Numbered from the stretch's first letter, positions 1 through 11,395 are shown. The stretch is DNA of 64,000 bases from Nematostella vectensis (GCF_932526225.1 NC_064035.1:11457296-11521295); one strand, 5' to 3'. Program-made: numbers and translations. The notes: generated from the letters alone by a model not told the origin.

Positions 1-600
1 CCCTTACAACAAAACCTGTGCACGCGCATGCGTACTCATGAAACCATTCCTTCCTACGACTGTGCATCCCTCTACAACAAAACCTGTGCACGCGCATGCG
101 TACTCATCATGAAACCATGCTTTCCTACGACTGTGCATCCCCTTACAACAAAACCTGTGCACGCGCATGCGTACTCATGAAACCATGCTTTCCTACGACT
201 GTGCATCCCTCTACAACAAAACCTGTGCACGCGCATGCGTACTCATCATGAAACCATGCTTTCTTACGACTGTGCATCCCTCTACAACAAAACCTGTGCA
301 CGCGCATGCGTACTCATGAAACCATGCTTTCCTACGACTGTGCATCCCCTTACAACAAAACCTGTGCACGCGCATGCGTACTCATCATGAAACCATGCTT
401 TCTTACGACTGTGCATCCCTCTACAACAAAACCTGTGCACGCGCATGCGTACTCATCATGAAACCATGCTTTCTTACGACTGTGCATCCCTCTACAACAA
501 AACCTGTGCACGCGCATGCGTACTCATGAAACCATGCTTTCCTACGACTGTGCATCCCCTTACAACAAAACCTGTGCACGCGCATGCGTACTCATCATGA
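1..600. repeat. 67/70-bp minisatellite, about 9 copies
   Basis: Head-to-tail copies of a unit that begins CCCTTACAACAAAACCTGTG, carries the core ACGCGCATGCGTAC and ends in CGACTGTGCAT. Two length classes alternate, 67 bp (ACTCATGAAACC) and 70 bp (ACTCATCATGAAACC), differing by one CAT. The array begins before base 1, so its full size is unknown. The core resembles a GC-rich NRF1-type site, but no function can be inferred. Confidence 0.95.
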
Positions 601-639
601 AAGTAGCTTGAGCCCTCTGAAACCCTGAGTTTGGTTACA

Positions 640-860
640 TTGCATATTCTATTAACCAAAATGTAGACCATGCACCTATTTCACAAATGTGGACTTTAAA
701 AGCACACTAGCATACACACATTGGCACCTGTCGGGCCAAGACGGGACGCTAGCACAGTCTATTACCCGTGCAGTTCGGCAACCATGGACAGCTGTTTCGT
801 CCTTGTTAGGACTCATCAGCATCGCATAGCCGGTTTGCCTCAGTTAAACTTCATCGGCAA
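640..860 (+). repeat. SINE-like dispersed repeat, copy 1
   Basis: About 170 bp from GACTTTAAAAGCACACTAGC to CAGTTAAACTTCATCGGCAA recurs with few differences at 44648-44826. The core holds a short stem-loop, GTCCTT-GT-TAGGAC. Size, isolation and the sharp loss of similarity on both sides fit a SINE or a MITE fragment. I cannot see a clear pol III A/B box pair, so the class is open. The 65-codon open frame across it is probably accidental. Confidence 0.7.
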
Positions 861-866
861 AAAAAC

Positions 867-903
867 TGCAGGGCGACTTCGACTCGAACGAAGTCGCCCT
901 GCA
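867..903. other. perfect 15-bp inverted repeat, 7-nt loop
   Basis: TGCAGGGCGACTTCG at 867-881 and its exact reverse complement at 889-903 flank the loop ACTCGAA. It lies directly after the SINE-like repeat and is absent from that repeat's second copy at 44.6 kb. It may be the joined ends of a small element, a transcribed hairpin, or a regulatory site. Only the structure is directly supported. Confidence 0.85.
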
Positions 904-3167
904 TATTTCACAAAGTAGTGATCGTAAACCAGAAAAATAAATACAATTCTTCAGGGCCCTGAATAAGTCTTATTGAAGACGAACATTTTGGGAATTCAAA
1001 TACAAGTTTTTGGTGCATTGATGGCTTTTAATGTATTACTAGCGGAGCCAGCGCGGCCGCAGGCCGCACGCGGAGCTCCATAGGTATAGAAATTGGTCAT
1101 AAACTAGGCGACTCAAAATTTGTGGTCAATGACGTCATGCCACACGCTGTCAGCTTACTTAAGTGGTCACTTACGTGACCAGCTCATGCAACCAGGCCAG
1201 CTAATTGATTGATCACTCTTGGAAAGCCGGGGGGGGGGGGACTAAGCCTATTCTGACTTTCAACATCAAACGATCAACGGAACACAAGCTGACAGGGAAG
1301 AATTGACGAAAAAAGTGTTTAATAGAGAAAATGCAACTAATTATCCAGTCAAATGGACGTATGAAAATAAGAATTTGAAGGATACATCTGTCTACTGCTT
1401 TGTTCTTACAAGCTTTGAATATCGGCTCGACTTCTTCACCTGGTGCGGTGGTTGAAAACTTTATAGTTTAAGGAAAAGGCTACAAAACCAGCAGCATTTA
1501 TCAGGGAATTGTCGAGGCTCTGCACTACTATTCTCATTATGATGTCACAGAACAAAAATCAAAATAGAAAAGCTTTATTTATGATAGCTAAAATACGGAA
1601 TTGTTCTCCTAAACGAACGAACACCACAAAGCATCCGGACGAAAATTTCAATTCAAAATAGTGTGAATAGAATATATGAATCAAAACGTAACTCCTGTCA
1701 TATTCCTTTTAAGTATAATTATTCTTGTTTGCAAATATTTCTGATAATAATCCTCAAACAAAACGATTTTCGTCGTTTTACAACTTCTCTGATTTTCCCG
1801 GTGTCAATATTCAATCATCTTGCTTCCACTGTGTTTTTAATTGGCTGAGAGATCAATTTCTTGAACGCTTATTGGATGCTAATTAGGCGCGCACTAAAAC
1901 GGCTTCCCAGTTCTTAATTAATTGAGAATTTGTTTGCTATTTATTGAAAAAACAAAAAGCATTTCGCTATCATCCTTGCAAAGTCTTTCTCTTTTCTTTA
2001 TCTCCTGTCTATGCTGTTTTTGTCCCAAATTTTATGAAATACACAAAAACATCAAAATGTCTCTCTTTCTTTCTCATACAAAGCCAATATTGATCTGTTG
2101 TCTGTTTCTGTTTGGTAAGGATACTAATCTAATCATTTGTTTTCCTCTATGTTTGTTCTCATGTTTTAAGAAAATTAGAAAATTGAAATAATAACGAACG
2201 ATTTTTTTCTGATTCAGGTGAACTGTTAATACCCAAAAGCCATGATGTGAGACTGTATGAAGACATGGATAATGAGAAGCATATTTAACGAAATATTTAG
2301 CTTTCCTTTCTTCCCTTTAAAATATGTTTTTCCTTTTCAATCAATCTGCATTCTTCCCCTGGGAAAAATATGTTTGGTTGATATTGCCCTACATTTCTGA
2401 ACCTACATTTTTGCGTCCTCGCCATATCTGTTATTGGGTAAAATTGCTGTTTACCATTCCAATTTACCCATAGAGACTCCCATAAAAACAGAAACAATGT
2501 ATTTCGCTAAGCATTTTGAACACTCCCTAAGGAAAAGCAGTTAGCATAATTTCTTACCCTTAAAATAGGACAAACAACCCCATCTGACTATTTTAGGAGG
2601 AGCCCCCCCCCCCCCCCCCCCTCCTTAATGGATGCTGTCAAATGTGATTTTTCTTTTCTTATCTATGCTAACTTTGTCTGGGGTTTTAACTGGGAGGTTA
2701 ACATTTAAGAATGATATAACTGTGCTGTTAGACTGAAGTAGGAAAAGGATAGTGAATTGAAATATTTGTATTCACAAAGATTAATAGTTGCATCTTTCAG
2801 CAATTTGGAACCTGTACCTGTACTGTGTTTTAAAAATGGCTGAAAATTTGACATAGATATTTTTGGGTGCAAAATGTTGGGCTCTCTTGCCGCAAACATC
2901 TGGTGAAGTCTCTTGATCTTCTAAGCTGTACTCAACAAAAGAACTGAGTAATGCTGTACATGACAAGGCATATATACAAGGCATTACGGTGGGAGAAATA
3001 GCTGAGATAAAATAAAATCCAGCTTGGACCGTGCATTTTAAACAAGTTACATGTATTTAAAAAGTGGGGGGAGGAGGGGGATTAAGCATACAGCACTTTA
3101 GTCTTTTTAAAGCATATAGACTGAGGTGAATGTTATTATTATGGATCTCTTTTTTATTCTCAAAAGA

Positions 3168-3238
3168 AATCCTAGTCTAGAAGCTCTATTCTTCAGGGGG
3201 TCATACCCCTAAGATTCCCAATATGAAAATAGGGTAAT
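3168..3238. repeat. dispersed repeat, shared with 6903-6970
   Basis: The stretch around TATTCTTCAGGGG(G/T)TCATACCCCTAAGATTCCCAATATGAAAATAGGG occurs here and again, almost unchanged, at about 6903-6970 in intron 1 of the dioxygenase gene. Beyond this block the two loci diverge. It includes a small inverted repeat, AGGGG..CCCCT. Family unknown. Confidence 0.75.
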
Positions 3239-3240
3239 AA

Positions 3241-3272
3241 AGCTGGCTCCGCTTTTAGGCAGTGCCTAAATC
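3241..3272. repeat. dispersed repeat, shared with 5527-5560
   Basis: GCTGGCTCCGCTTTTAGGCA followed by GTGCCT and an AT run appears here and at 5527-5560. An inverted core GCGGAGCCAGC also occurs at about 1043-1053. The paired inverted cores could be ends of an element spanning about 1.04-3.27 kb, but the internal sequence gives no coding support for that. Confidence 0.6.
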
Positions 3273-5640
3273 TATATATTATGATTGATCGATATTGTCT
3301 ATTGTATGATTGATCCGTAGACTCCTGCATTCGAGACAAGTACAATTAGGCCCTGAGTACCTCTCTTTGCGCTGATACCGTTAACTGAGAAACGCGTTTG
3401 TCAGGGATTTTTAAATTGACCAGGTCACGATTGAGTCGTCGCGACCAGTACACCAGTTCCCTATTCGTGTCTCTGCACTAATCTATTTGTTTTGTCAGAG
3501 CCTTATCTAGTAGCCAAGGTGTTAATTGACAACAAGCACTATCTGTCAAATTGTGGCCTTTGTTAGCAAGGTCGAATTCCTTCTACATGCGTACGTAGTC
3601 AAGTAAAGCGTGAATATATTGCTCTAAATAATTTTATGCGTTTGGAAGCAAAGCCCAATATACAAATACATTTATTAAATGAGAGGTAGATTTCCTCTCT
3701 TTTCCTAGATTAATTTGTGAAAGCGATTGCACGCATTGCGTAATTTGACCTTTTGTAGCAGATAGAGTCTCATGTTCACAGCTCCGCTTAGCAGCAGAGC
3801 ACGTTAAAGCATCCAAACGACGAAAATGCTGTTGGACTTGTTCTGAATAAACTGTAATGCCTAAATACTGTTTCAACTCGAATTAAAAGGTAACATGTAA
3901 GTACCCCCCCCCCCCCGATTTGAATAAGGAACTGAGCGAATAAGGAAACAGGCGAATAAGGAACCAGAATCACACTGCTTCCCTTTATGCATATGATACT
4001 TTTTCACAAAAAGATATCTTGAATATCCCAGCTCAACGTTTTCATACAACATCTTAAAACTCCCATCTCTTCAATTTTCATAGAAAACTAAAGACAGCTT
4101 TTTGTGGGAGCCTAGTTCAATAAGTACCTAAAGGTTTTTCTCTACAGCTTTTCCTAAGAAAAAGGTCAAAAGGCAATTCAACCTCTGGCTCATTAGCCCC
4201 TAAAAAAAGACTTCACATATTATTTTTTTTGTTCAACTTTCTATTTTAAAGGTTACTTGGAATTATTTTTAATTTTAGGTTTATCAATAAGGTTTTGTGC
4301 AGCATAACATTCATATCTTTAGTATTCTTCCGTAGCGTTTTGTCACTGTTCTCCAATTTTTTTCAGGCGAATCCCAACTCAAGCAAGCTACCAGCTTTAA
4401 AGGCATGATGCTAGGGCAGGATGTATTCATTAATACAGCTAAGCAACAAAAAGATAGATAATAGTTACAAATGAAAACTTGTTATAAAAAAATGAACCAG
4501 GCTAATAAAATAAACTAAAAGTAGTCAGAAACTTTGAAAACAAGTTAGGGTGGTTTGTTTCATTCACCCTTTGACAAAGTGGCTGGTACAAAACACTGAC
4601 CAGCATTGGCCCTTATTGCAAATGGACTAAATGGGTTTTCTAGTTAAAAAAAATATCGTTTCAATTTGAACTAATTAACTGCACAGGGTTTTGTGAGCAA
4701 TCTACTTTTCAAATAGCTAATGTGAATACAGCTCAATACTTAGGAATCTGAGATGATATTTGCAAAAATCAACAGCAATGTACCATTTGACCTTTCGTGC
4801 AATTATTTCAAAGATAATTTAGCACTGTACATGGAAATGATGTGAAATGAAAATTTAGCTACCTTTTTTTAACAAACTGCATCTTTTTGTTATGCCACAC
4901 CAAGCCCTATTTTATGTTTTAACACAAAAATACCAGGTGTACATACCCTTGAAACCATGATGCTTCAATATGGGGGTCTAGTGTCAGTGTTTTGTACGAT
5001 CCACCCAAGACAAAGTGTCAATTCAAAGAGTATTAGCAAAAAAAACCAGTAAAGAAGGTTGATAAAACTGTTTATCCAATTTTTGCAATTTCTACCAAAT
5101 AACTTTTATTACCCTTCAACTGAGAGAAAATTATAAAAATCAAGAAAATCTAGTAGTAGTGCAATGTGAAAGGAAGGGAATTTGGACAGTGTAGGCAAGT
5201 ATGGAGCACATTTACTGGCAAAAATGATATGCTAATGTATAGAAACGCGTTGTGTGTTGATATGGTTTTAAATGTTAAAGAGAATTAAAAAAGCACCAAT
5301 TTTACTGTAAAAAAACTAAAATTCATTTTCAATTCTTCAATGTTCCCTATTGGATGATACCTCCATATACATAAGGTTTTCCGGGTTAAACAACAATAAA
5401 AATATACATACTCACATATTCCACTCTACACCTATGCATCAAGCACTTTTCTATGAACGGCTTCACTCACACCTAACATATATACATACATATATAGGTA
5501 TTATAATATGGCTTAAATTGATTGCATGCTGGCTCCGCTTTTAGGCAGTGCCTTAATATATATATTTAGCCCGTTCGTTTCTTTGAGCCCGCAACCCGTT
5601 TTCCAAGAGGCCTGACCTGACCGTTGTAGTATGTTAGCTC

Positions 5641-5838
5641 CCTTTGTATGGCTGTGTATGGCGTGGATTGCTGTGGATGGCTGTGTATGGTGTGTATGGC
5701 TTTGTATGGTGTGGATAGCTGTGTATGGTGTAGATAGCTGTGTATGGTGTGGATAGCTGTGTATTGCGTAGATAGCTGTGTATGGTTTGGATAGCTGTGT
5801 ATGGTGTAGATAGCTGTGTATGGTGTGGATAGCTGTGT
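5641..5838. repeat. 19-bp minisatellite upstream of the dioxygenase gene
   Basis: About ten imperfect copies of AGCTGTGTATGGTGTAGAT. It ends about 175 bp before the proposed start codon at 6013, so it lies in the promoter or 5' UTR. It makes a spurious minus-strand frame rich in HTIHS-type repeats over 5513-6010. Confidence 0.9.
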
Positions 5839-6012
5839 ATGTATATGTGGGATATCTTATATGATACACTTCAGGATGCGTACTTAAAGTACTTACCCGT
5901 AGTAGTAGTAGTAGTATCAACCGCTGAAAAACCGCAGGCTCGAACAGTACGCCCGGGGAAAAGTGCATACATTTTGAGATGGCTGGTGAAAGAAAGCAGT
6001 TATAATCCAATT

Positions 6013-9000
6013 ATGTCCATACTGAACACTCCAGTTTTCGCCCGAGGTGTTTCCGCGTATGGGCATGCCATAGCAGCATGTATGACAGTACGATATACAC
6101 ACAAACAAAGTCAAGGTTATCTGAAAAAGGAAGAAGTTGAGCAGTTCAAGGAAGATGGCGTCGTATGTTTACGCGGTGTGTTCACAGAATGGGTAAAGAT
6201 CATTTCAAAGGGGATCGACAAGAACGTGTGGAACCCCAGCAAATTTAGCGAGAGACTGTACAACAACGACAAAAATTCACCATCATACTTCAATGATTTT
6301 TATAACTGGAAGACAATAACGGAATTTAATGAGTTCGTTTGGAAGTCACCAGCCGCTAGATTAGCGAAGACTCTCATGGATTCTAAGGTATACTCACAGT
6401 ATACTTACAGGAATTTTTTATGTTTCATGTTTCAGGTTCTGTGTAACTATCATCCCCAGTCGTAGGCCTATATATAAAACAGCCAAAATTTCGTTCAGGG
6501 CGGCGGGGTAGTAGGAGGGGTGGTGGTGGTGTGTGTGTGTGTGTGTGTGGGGGGGGGGGGGGGGTTCACATTGCAAACAGTCAACCCCCCCCCCCCCCCC
6601 GTCCTTAGCCAGTCCTGGGCACGCACACCTGAATGATGCCGCATACATATCTATGTATGTTTCACTAAAGAAAGTAAAAAGGATAGGAAGCCTGAGAGAA
6701 CATAAAAAGTGAGCTAAAGTGAGAGAATTTACAAAAAAAAAAAAGAAAAGGGTTGCTGCCTCCTCGCTATATCTACAATCAAAGGAGACACAAAAATTGA
6801 TAGTGTCTCTTTCCAATGAAAATACAGTAGTAACTCCTAAAACCTGTATTTATTAGCAAAACAGTGACAGAGTAGCAAGTGGAGAGTACAAAAGATGCTT
6901 ATTCTAGTCTAAAAGCTCTCTATTCTTCAGGGGTTCATACCCCTAAGATTCCCAATATGAAAATAGGGTAAGGACACCATAGCAGCCAAGCTTATTACTG
7001 TCAGTGATATGACGGAAAAACATGACTTAACGCTTCAAATAAGCTCATTTCGGATCTAATAAGGCAGAAAATTTCTCTAAGTACTTAGTGAATAATAGCA
7101 AACAAAATATCAAATGCGACTTTTTTTTAATTGATGCGACTTTGTGTCATTGAAATTTGAGCTTTCCATCCCTGAGCTCATACATAGCACAAAGATGATA
7201 AAGGAAAAAATATCTTAAAAAGCAAAAATCTGGGTATGTGCATTTCGGCCTCACGTTATTTGTATTTCGAAAATCAGTGTGGAACACAAGGAACCGATGG
7301 CCATTGTAAGAAATTGTGTCTTCTTTCTCTATCTCGAATTGCGAATTTTCCAGGTTTTTCCGTCATGTCACTGTCAGTTAGACCACAGTTATTTAAAATA
7401 TTTATATATTTTTGCTGTTGTAGAGAGTGGCATTTTACCATGAGCATGTGTTTACAAAAGATCCAGGGAGTTACCGCCCAACACCATGGCACCATGACCA
7501 GGCATACTACCCGCTCAATGGACAACAGGTACACTATACCAATGTCCCATGAGCAGGCATTCTACCCACTAAATGGACAACAGGTACACTATAACAATCA
7601 TCCATGACCAGGCAATTTTCCCACTATGGACAACAGGTACACTATACCAATGTCCCATAAGCAGGCATTCTACCCACTAAATGGACAACAGGTACACTAT
7701 AACAATCATCCATGACCAGGCATTCTACCCACTAAATGGACAACAGGTACACTATAACAATCATCCATGACCAGGCAATTTTCCCACTATGGACAACAGG
7801 TACACTTTAACAATGTACCATCACCAGGCATTCTAACTGCTAAATGGACAACAGGTACACTATACCAATGTCCCATGAGCAGGCATTCTACCCACTAAAT
7901 GGAAAACAGGTACACTATAACAATCATCCATGACCAGGCATTCTACCCACTTAATGGACAACAGGTACAATATAACAATCATCCATGAACAGGCATTCTA
8001 CCCTCTAAATAAACAACAGGTACACTACACAAATGTACCATGAGCAGGCATACTACCCACTTAATGTACAATAGGTATACTATAACAATGTACCATGACC
8101 AGGCATACTACCTACTAAATGAACAACAGGTACACTACACAAATGTCCCATGACCAGGCATTCTACCCACTAAATGGACAGGTGCACTCTAACAATCTAC
8201 CATGACCAAGCATTCTAGCCATTACATGGACAACAGGTACACTATAACAATCATCCATGACCAGGCATTCTACCAAGTAATTACGCAGCTGCTTTGTCTC
8301 CTATTATCTTTGTTCTACAAAGGAGTTCTTTTGTCTCTATTCTTTTCGTTCTTTGTGTCGAGGTGCGGATATTGTTCATTTGCCCAATCAAATTGCAGCT
8401 TGTAAGAGCTGCGTACTGACCCATTCTACCCACTAAATGCACAACAGGTCACTACACAAATGTACCATGACCAGGCATTCTACCCACTAAATGGACAACA
8501 GGTACATTATACCAATAATCAATGACCTGGCATTTCACCCACTAAATAAACAACAGGTACACTACAAAAATGCCCCATGATGAGCAGGCATACTACCCAT
8601 TTAATGGACAACAGGTACACCATAACAACCATCCATGACCTAGGCATTTTACCCACTAAATAAACAACTGGTACACTACACAAATGTACCATGACCTGGC
8701 ATTCTAACCGCTATATGGACAACATGTACACTTAACAACATACCATGACCAGGTATTCTACCCACTTAATGGACAACAGGTACACTACACAAATGTTCCA
8801 TGACCAGGTATTTTACCCACTAAATGGACAACCGTTACACTATACCAATCATCCATGACCAGGCATTCCTCCCACTAAATGGACAACTGTCCCTGTTCAC
8901 CCAAACACTGTGTTTATTACCTCTGATGCCAACAGAACATCTCTTTCTGGATACCCATAACCCCTGTCTACAAGCAAGCCTGCCTGCGTTATGTAAAGGC

Positions 9001-9903
9001 CTCACACAAATGGAACAAGTGGTTTATTCCAAGAAAATTTGAGACAAATAAAAACTATGATGGCAATCTTAATGACAGCAGTGAATACGAAGATATGGTG
9101 GATATTGATGCTAACCCCGAAAAATATGAATTACTATCATGGGATTTGGAGGTAAAACTGGAAAAATATGACAAGGAGCAGACACTAAATGACAGTAAGA
9201 CTGTCAACATTATTTCATTAAATGGATTATGTTATCACTCATATAAAACATAGTAAAAAAAACACAAAGCTTCAAACCATAGTTTACTAAACTGTGTTTA
9301 AACAGACTATGGTTGCTCTAAATCTTGAAACACTCTACTCAGGTCGGTAAGTAGGAGAGTGTACAGGGTGTCTTCCCACCCAAAATGTCTACTTTAGAGG
9401 GTGTATGCTTTGGTCACTGTTGGTGATTGGCACCCTCCCGAACTTACATATTTATAGATACAATTAATTTTAGCAGAGGTAGCACTTACACTAGTACTCA
9501 AGAGATAGAATTGACACCGAGAATTTTCATAAGGTTTAGCCTGTTTTCAATTGATTTCAGCATTGGTTCTTCTAATGTATTAGTTCTTTTAATGTATTAT
9601 AGATGGTTGTTGCTTTTTGTACAGTATATGAGTCCAGTACTGTATATATGTAATTGATATTTACATCAACCTGTTTTACAGCCTGGGGATTGTATCGCCT
9701 TCAACATGAGAACAGTTCATGGAGCAAGTGAATCAGTAGATGATCAAGGACGTCGAGTGCTAGCCACTCGGTGGCTGGGGGATGACATGATACTTGCGTC
9801 AAGACCCTGGGCTGTATCCCCACCTATCCTTCCAGGGAATCCCAAGGGGTGTAATGGCATGTCTGTATTTGACTTGCCAGAGGTTTTTCCTGTAATTCTA
9901 TGA
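6013..9903 (+). CDS. phytanoyl-CoA dioxygenase (PhyH) family protein, 4 exons
   Basis: Proposed exons are 6013-6387, 7424-7528, 8936-9151 and 9682-9903, all with GT..AG junctions in phase 0, giving 918 nt and 305 residues. This is an Fe(II)/2-oxoglutarate oxygenase of the PhyH fold. Exon 2 carries WHHDQ (H148-x-D150, two iron ligands). Exon 4 carries RTVHGA (H245, third ligand) and R256 eleven residues later, the usual 2-oxoglutarate-binding arginine. Exon 3 reads ISFWIPITPV..KASHKW, typical of the strand and SHKW element between the two motifs. I chose the Met at 6013 because the next ~35 residues are basic and free of acidic residues, like a mitochondrial presequence; an upstream in-frame Met at 5839 starts inside low-complexity DNA. 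The substrate is unknown: related proteins hydroxylate fatty acyl-CoAs or small metabolites. Intron 2 holds a minisatellite derived from the exon 2 edge, with repeated decoy splice donors. Confidence 0.88.
6520..6601. repeat. GT microsatellite, poly-G and poly-C pair in intron 1
   Basis: A (GT)n run passes into about 16 G, then 24 nt of unique sequence, then about 17 C. The G and C runs can pair as a hairpin, and the G run could form a G-quadruplex. Lengths may be inexact because such runs are error-prone in sequencing. Confidence 0.9.
7487..8890 (+). repeat. 55-bp minisatellite derived from PhyH exon 2
   Basis: About 25 degenerate copies, 53-56 bp each, of a unit containing CCATGACCAGGCATTCTACC, CACTAAATGGACAACAG and GTACACTATAACAAT. 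The first copy is the last 42 nt of exon 2 itself (encoding HHDQAYYPLNGQQ) plus its splice donor. Later copies lie in intron 2 and keep the donor-like CAACAG|GTACAC. The coding exon edge is therefore the apparent founder. A foreign 148-bp insert interrupts the array at 8275-8422. Confidence 0.92.
8275..8422. mobile_element. 148-bp MITE-like insertion in the minisatellite
   Basis: Unique sequence splits one minisatellite unit. It is flanked by the 8-bp direct repeat ATTCTACC at 8267-8274 and 8423-8430. Its ends are imperfect inverted repeats: AAGTAATTACGCAGCT, and the reverse complement of AGCTGCGTACTGACCC. An 8-bp target duplication with short TIRs fits a hAT-type MITE. Because ATTCTACC is part of the minisatellite unit, the duplication could partly be coincidence. 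Confidence 0.6.
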
Positions 9904-9930
9904 AATTGAATGGTGAATCTGTGCAATTAA

Positions 9931-10502
9931 CCCATTGATCCCCCACCAGCCAAAAAATCCACCTTTGTTTGCAAACATCTGTTAGCACAGCAGTAAATTG
10001 TTATACCCTAGGGCACACTCCCAATATGATAAAAGCTGTTATTATTTTAATGATTTAGCACAGCGACAAGGAATAACAGACATTTTCAAAGCACTGTTAG
10101 AAAGTTTTGATACCGCTAACTAGACAGCAGTGTTTCACTTTGATGGGTTGTGAAAAGTCAAAACATAGGGGGGTATTTAGTAATGTGAGATTTACTATGC
10201 ACTTATTTCACTTACACTTTTTTCATACACATGAAACTTGGCATAATGATTAAAACAATAGAAAGCTCTTGAGTATTTCGGTCTGCCAATAAGTTATTGA
10301 AGTTATTAAAACTTGTTGAAATAATAATAATATTATTATTATTTTCGTGTTTTCTATAACTCTAGGATTTTTGTCAAGTACAATTATTTCTCTGTTTTTT
10401 TTTGAATGACCTAAAAAACAGGGGTTGATATTATACATTAAGTGCGTATTAAACATAAATAAATGTGGTAAATTAAACTTAAAAAAAACAGGGATCAATG
10501 GG
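9931..10502. mobile_element. 572-bp TIR element just after the PhyH stop codon
   Basis: The 12-bp inverted termini CCCATTGATCCC (9931-9942) and GGGATCAATGGG (10491-10502) match perfectly. The left end is preceded by TTAA, the piggyBac-type target, but the right end is followed by GTAC, so the target duplication is not intact. No transposase is seen inside. The insertion begins 27 bp after the PhyH stop, so it probably lies in the 3' UTR or immediately beyond. Confidence 0.6.
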
Positions 10503-10830
10503 GTACAGTAGAAACAGTAACACAGCCTTTATCCTATAATTAATATATACAAAGTAGAGAGTGCTACTGCATGTGATTAGATCATTGCGTTGACAGACAT
10601 CATTTTTGAAATGTTGTACGGTACATTTAGCTGGTTCTGACAGATTCTTTTTATGACTCCTTTTTTTATTTGGGTACATCTTGAAACTCACACAAAAAAA
10701 GTTTGTTAAAAAGTTTTCTATTCCTTTCAGGTGATAGATTTTTTTATTTTATTGTAGATTTTTATTTTGAAGATTATTTAGATATCCTTGTTAATGCACA
10801 TTTTCATGCACCCCATGGTGTGCTCATTTT

Positions 10831-11153
10831 ACATACCTTCTTGGAGCATTCCTGGTAATATAGGTAATATTAGCATAGGGTTCATTTCTGGGTAATTTTA
10901 CATACCTTCTTGGAGCATTCCTGGTAATATAGGTAATATTAGCATAGGGGTTCATTTCTGGGTAATTTTACATACCTTCTTGGAGCATTCCTGGTAATAT
11001 AGGTAATATTAGCATAGGGGTTCATTTCTGGGTAATTTTACATACCTTCTTGGAGCATTCCTGGTAATATAGGTAATATTAGCATAGGGGTTCATTTTTG
11101 GGTAATTTTACATACCTTCTTGGAGCATTCCTGGTAATATAGGTAATATTAGC
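10831..11153. repeat. 70-bp tandem repeat, about 4.6 copies
   Basis: Units run from ACATACCTTCTTGGAGCATT through AGGTAATATTAGCATAGGGG to GGGTAATTTT. The first unit is 69 bp and the rest 70 bp, nearly identical, which implies recent expansion. No coding potential. Confidence 0.95.
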
Positions 11154-11269
11154 CTGCATAACTGAGACAGCTCTGTAATTGATGTCAGTTCCCATATAAT
11201 AGGGTTGAGTAAATAGTGCATATATGTACAAGTGCAAAGCAGTATGTAGTAAGTAGTATGTTTTTTCCC

Positions 11270-11395
11270 TCCCTACCACCTGGTGGCAGAGAGAAGCTTT
11301 ATTTTGTCTAATTTAAGTTATTCCTGTGATATTTTTGTTCAGGCAAATAAACTTCTCTCTTAGCCAAACTTGCAAGCAGTGTCTGTTTGTTATTG
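11270..11395 (+). repeat. LTR-like dispersed repeat, copy 1
   Basis: Similar blocks occur here, at 11865-12005 and at 14615-14760. Each goes from a CCCTCCCACC-like start and GGCAGAGA to AAATAAACTTCTCTCTTAGC and GCAAGCAGTGTCT. The AATAAA-type signal followed by CTTCTCT..GTGTC resembles the R-U5 part of a retroelement LTR, but no ORFs or primer-binding site are evident. Copies 1 and 2 are about 600 bp apart and could flank a very small (TRIM-like) element. Confidence 0.55.

Larger units (their letters stand above)
904..5640. other. intergenic, repeat-bearing, no gene recognised
   Basis: AT-rich DNA with only short open frames, none with a recognisable domain or matching splice sites. It contains a GC-rich island (about 1040-1085, GCGCGGCCGCAGGCCGC), poly-C tracts (2606-2622, 3904-3917) and fragments of two dispersed repeats listed separately. 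Some of it may be promoter-proximal to the dioxygenase gene that starts at 6013. Confidence 0.6.

Noticed and set aside
5513..6010. 165-codon minus-strand frame rich in HTIHS and YAIHS repeats
   Set aside because: It is a translation of the 19-bp minisatellite antisense to the dioxygenase gene's 5' region.
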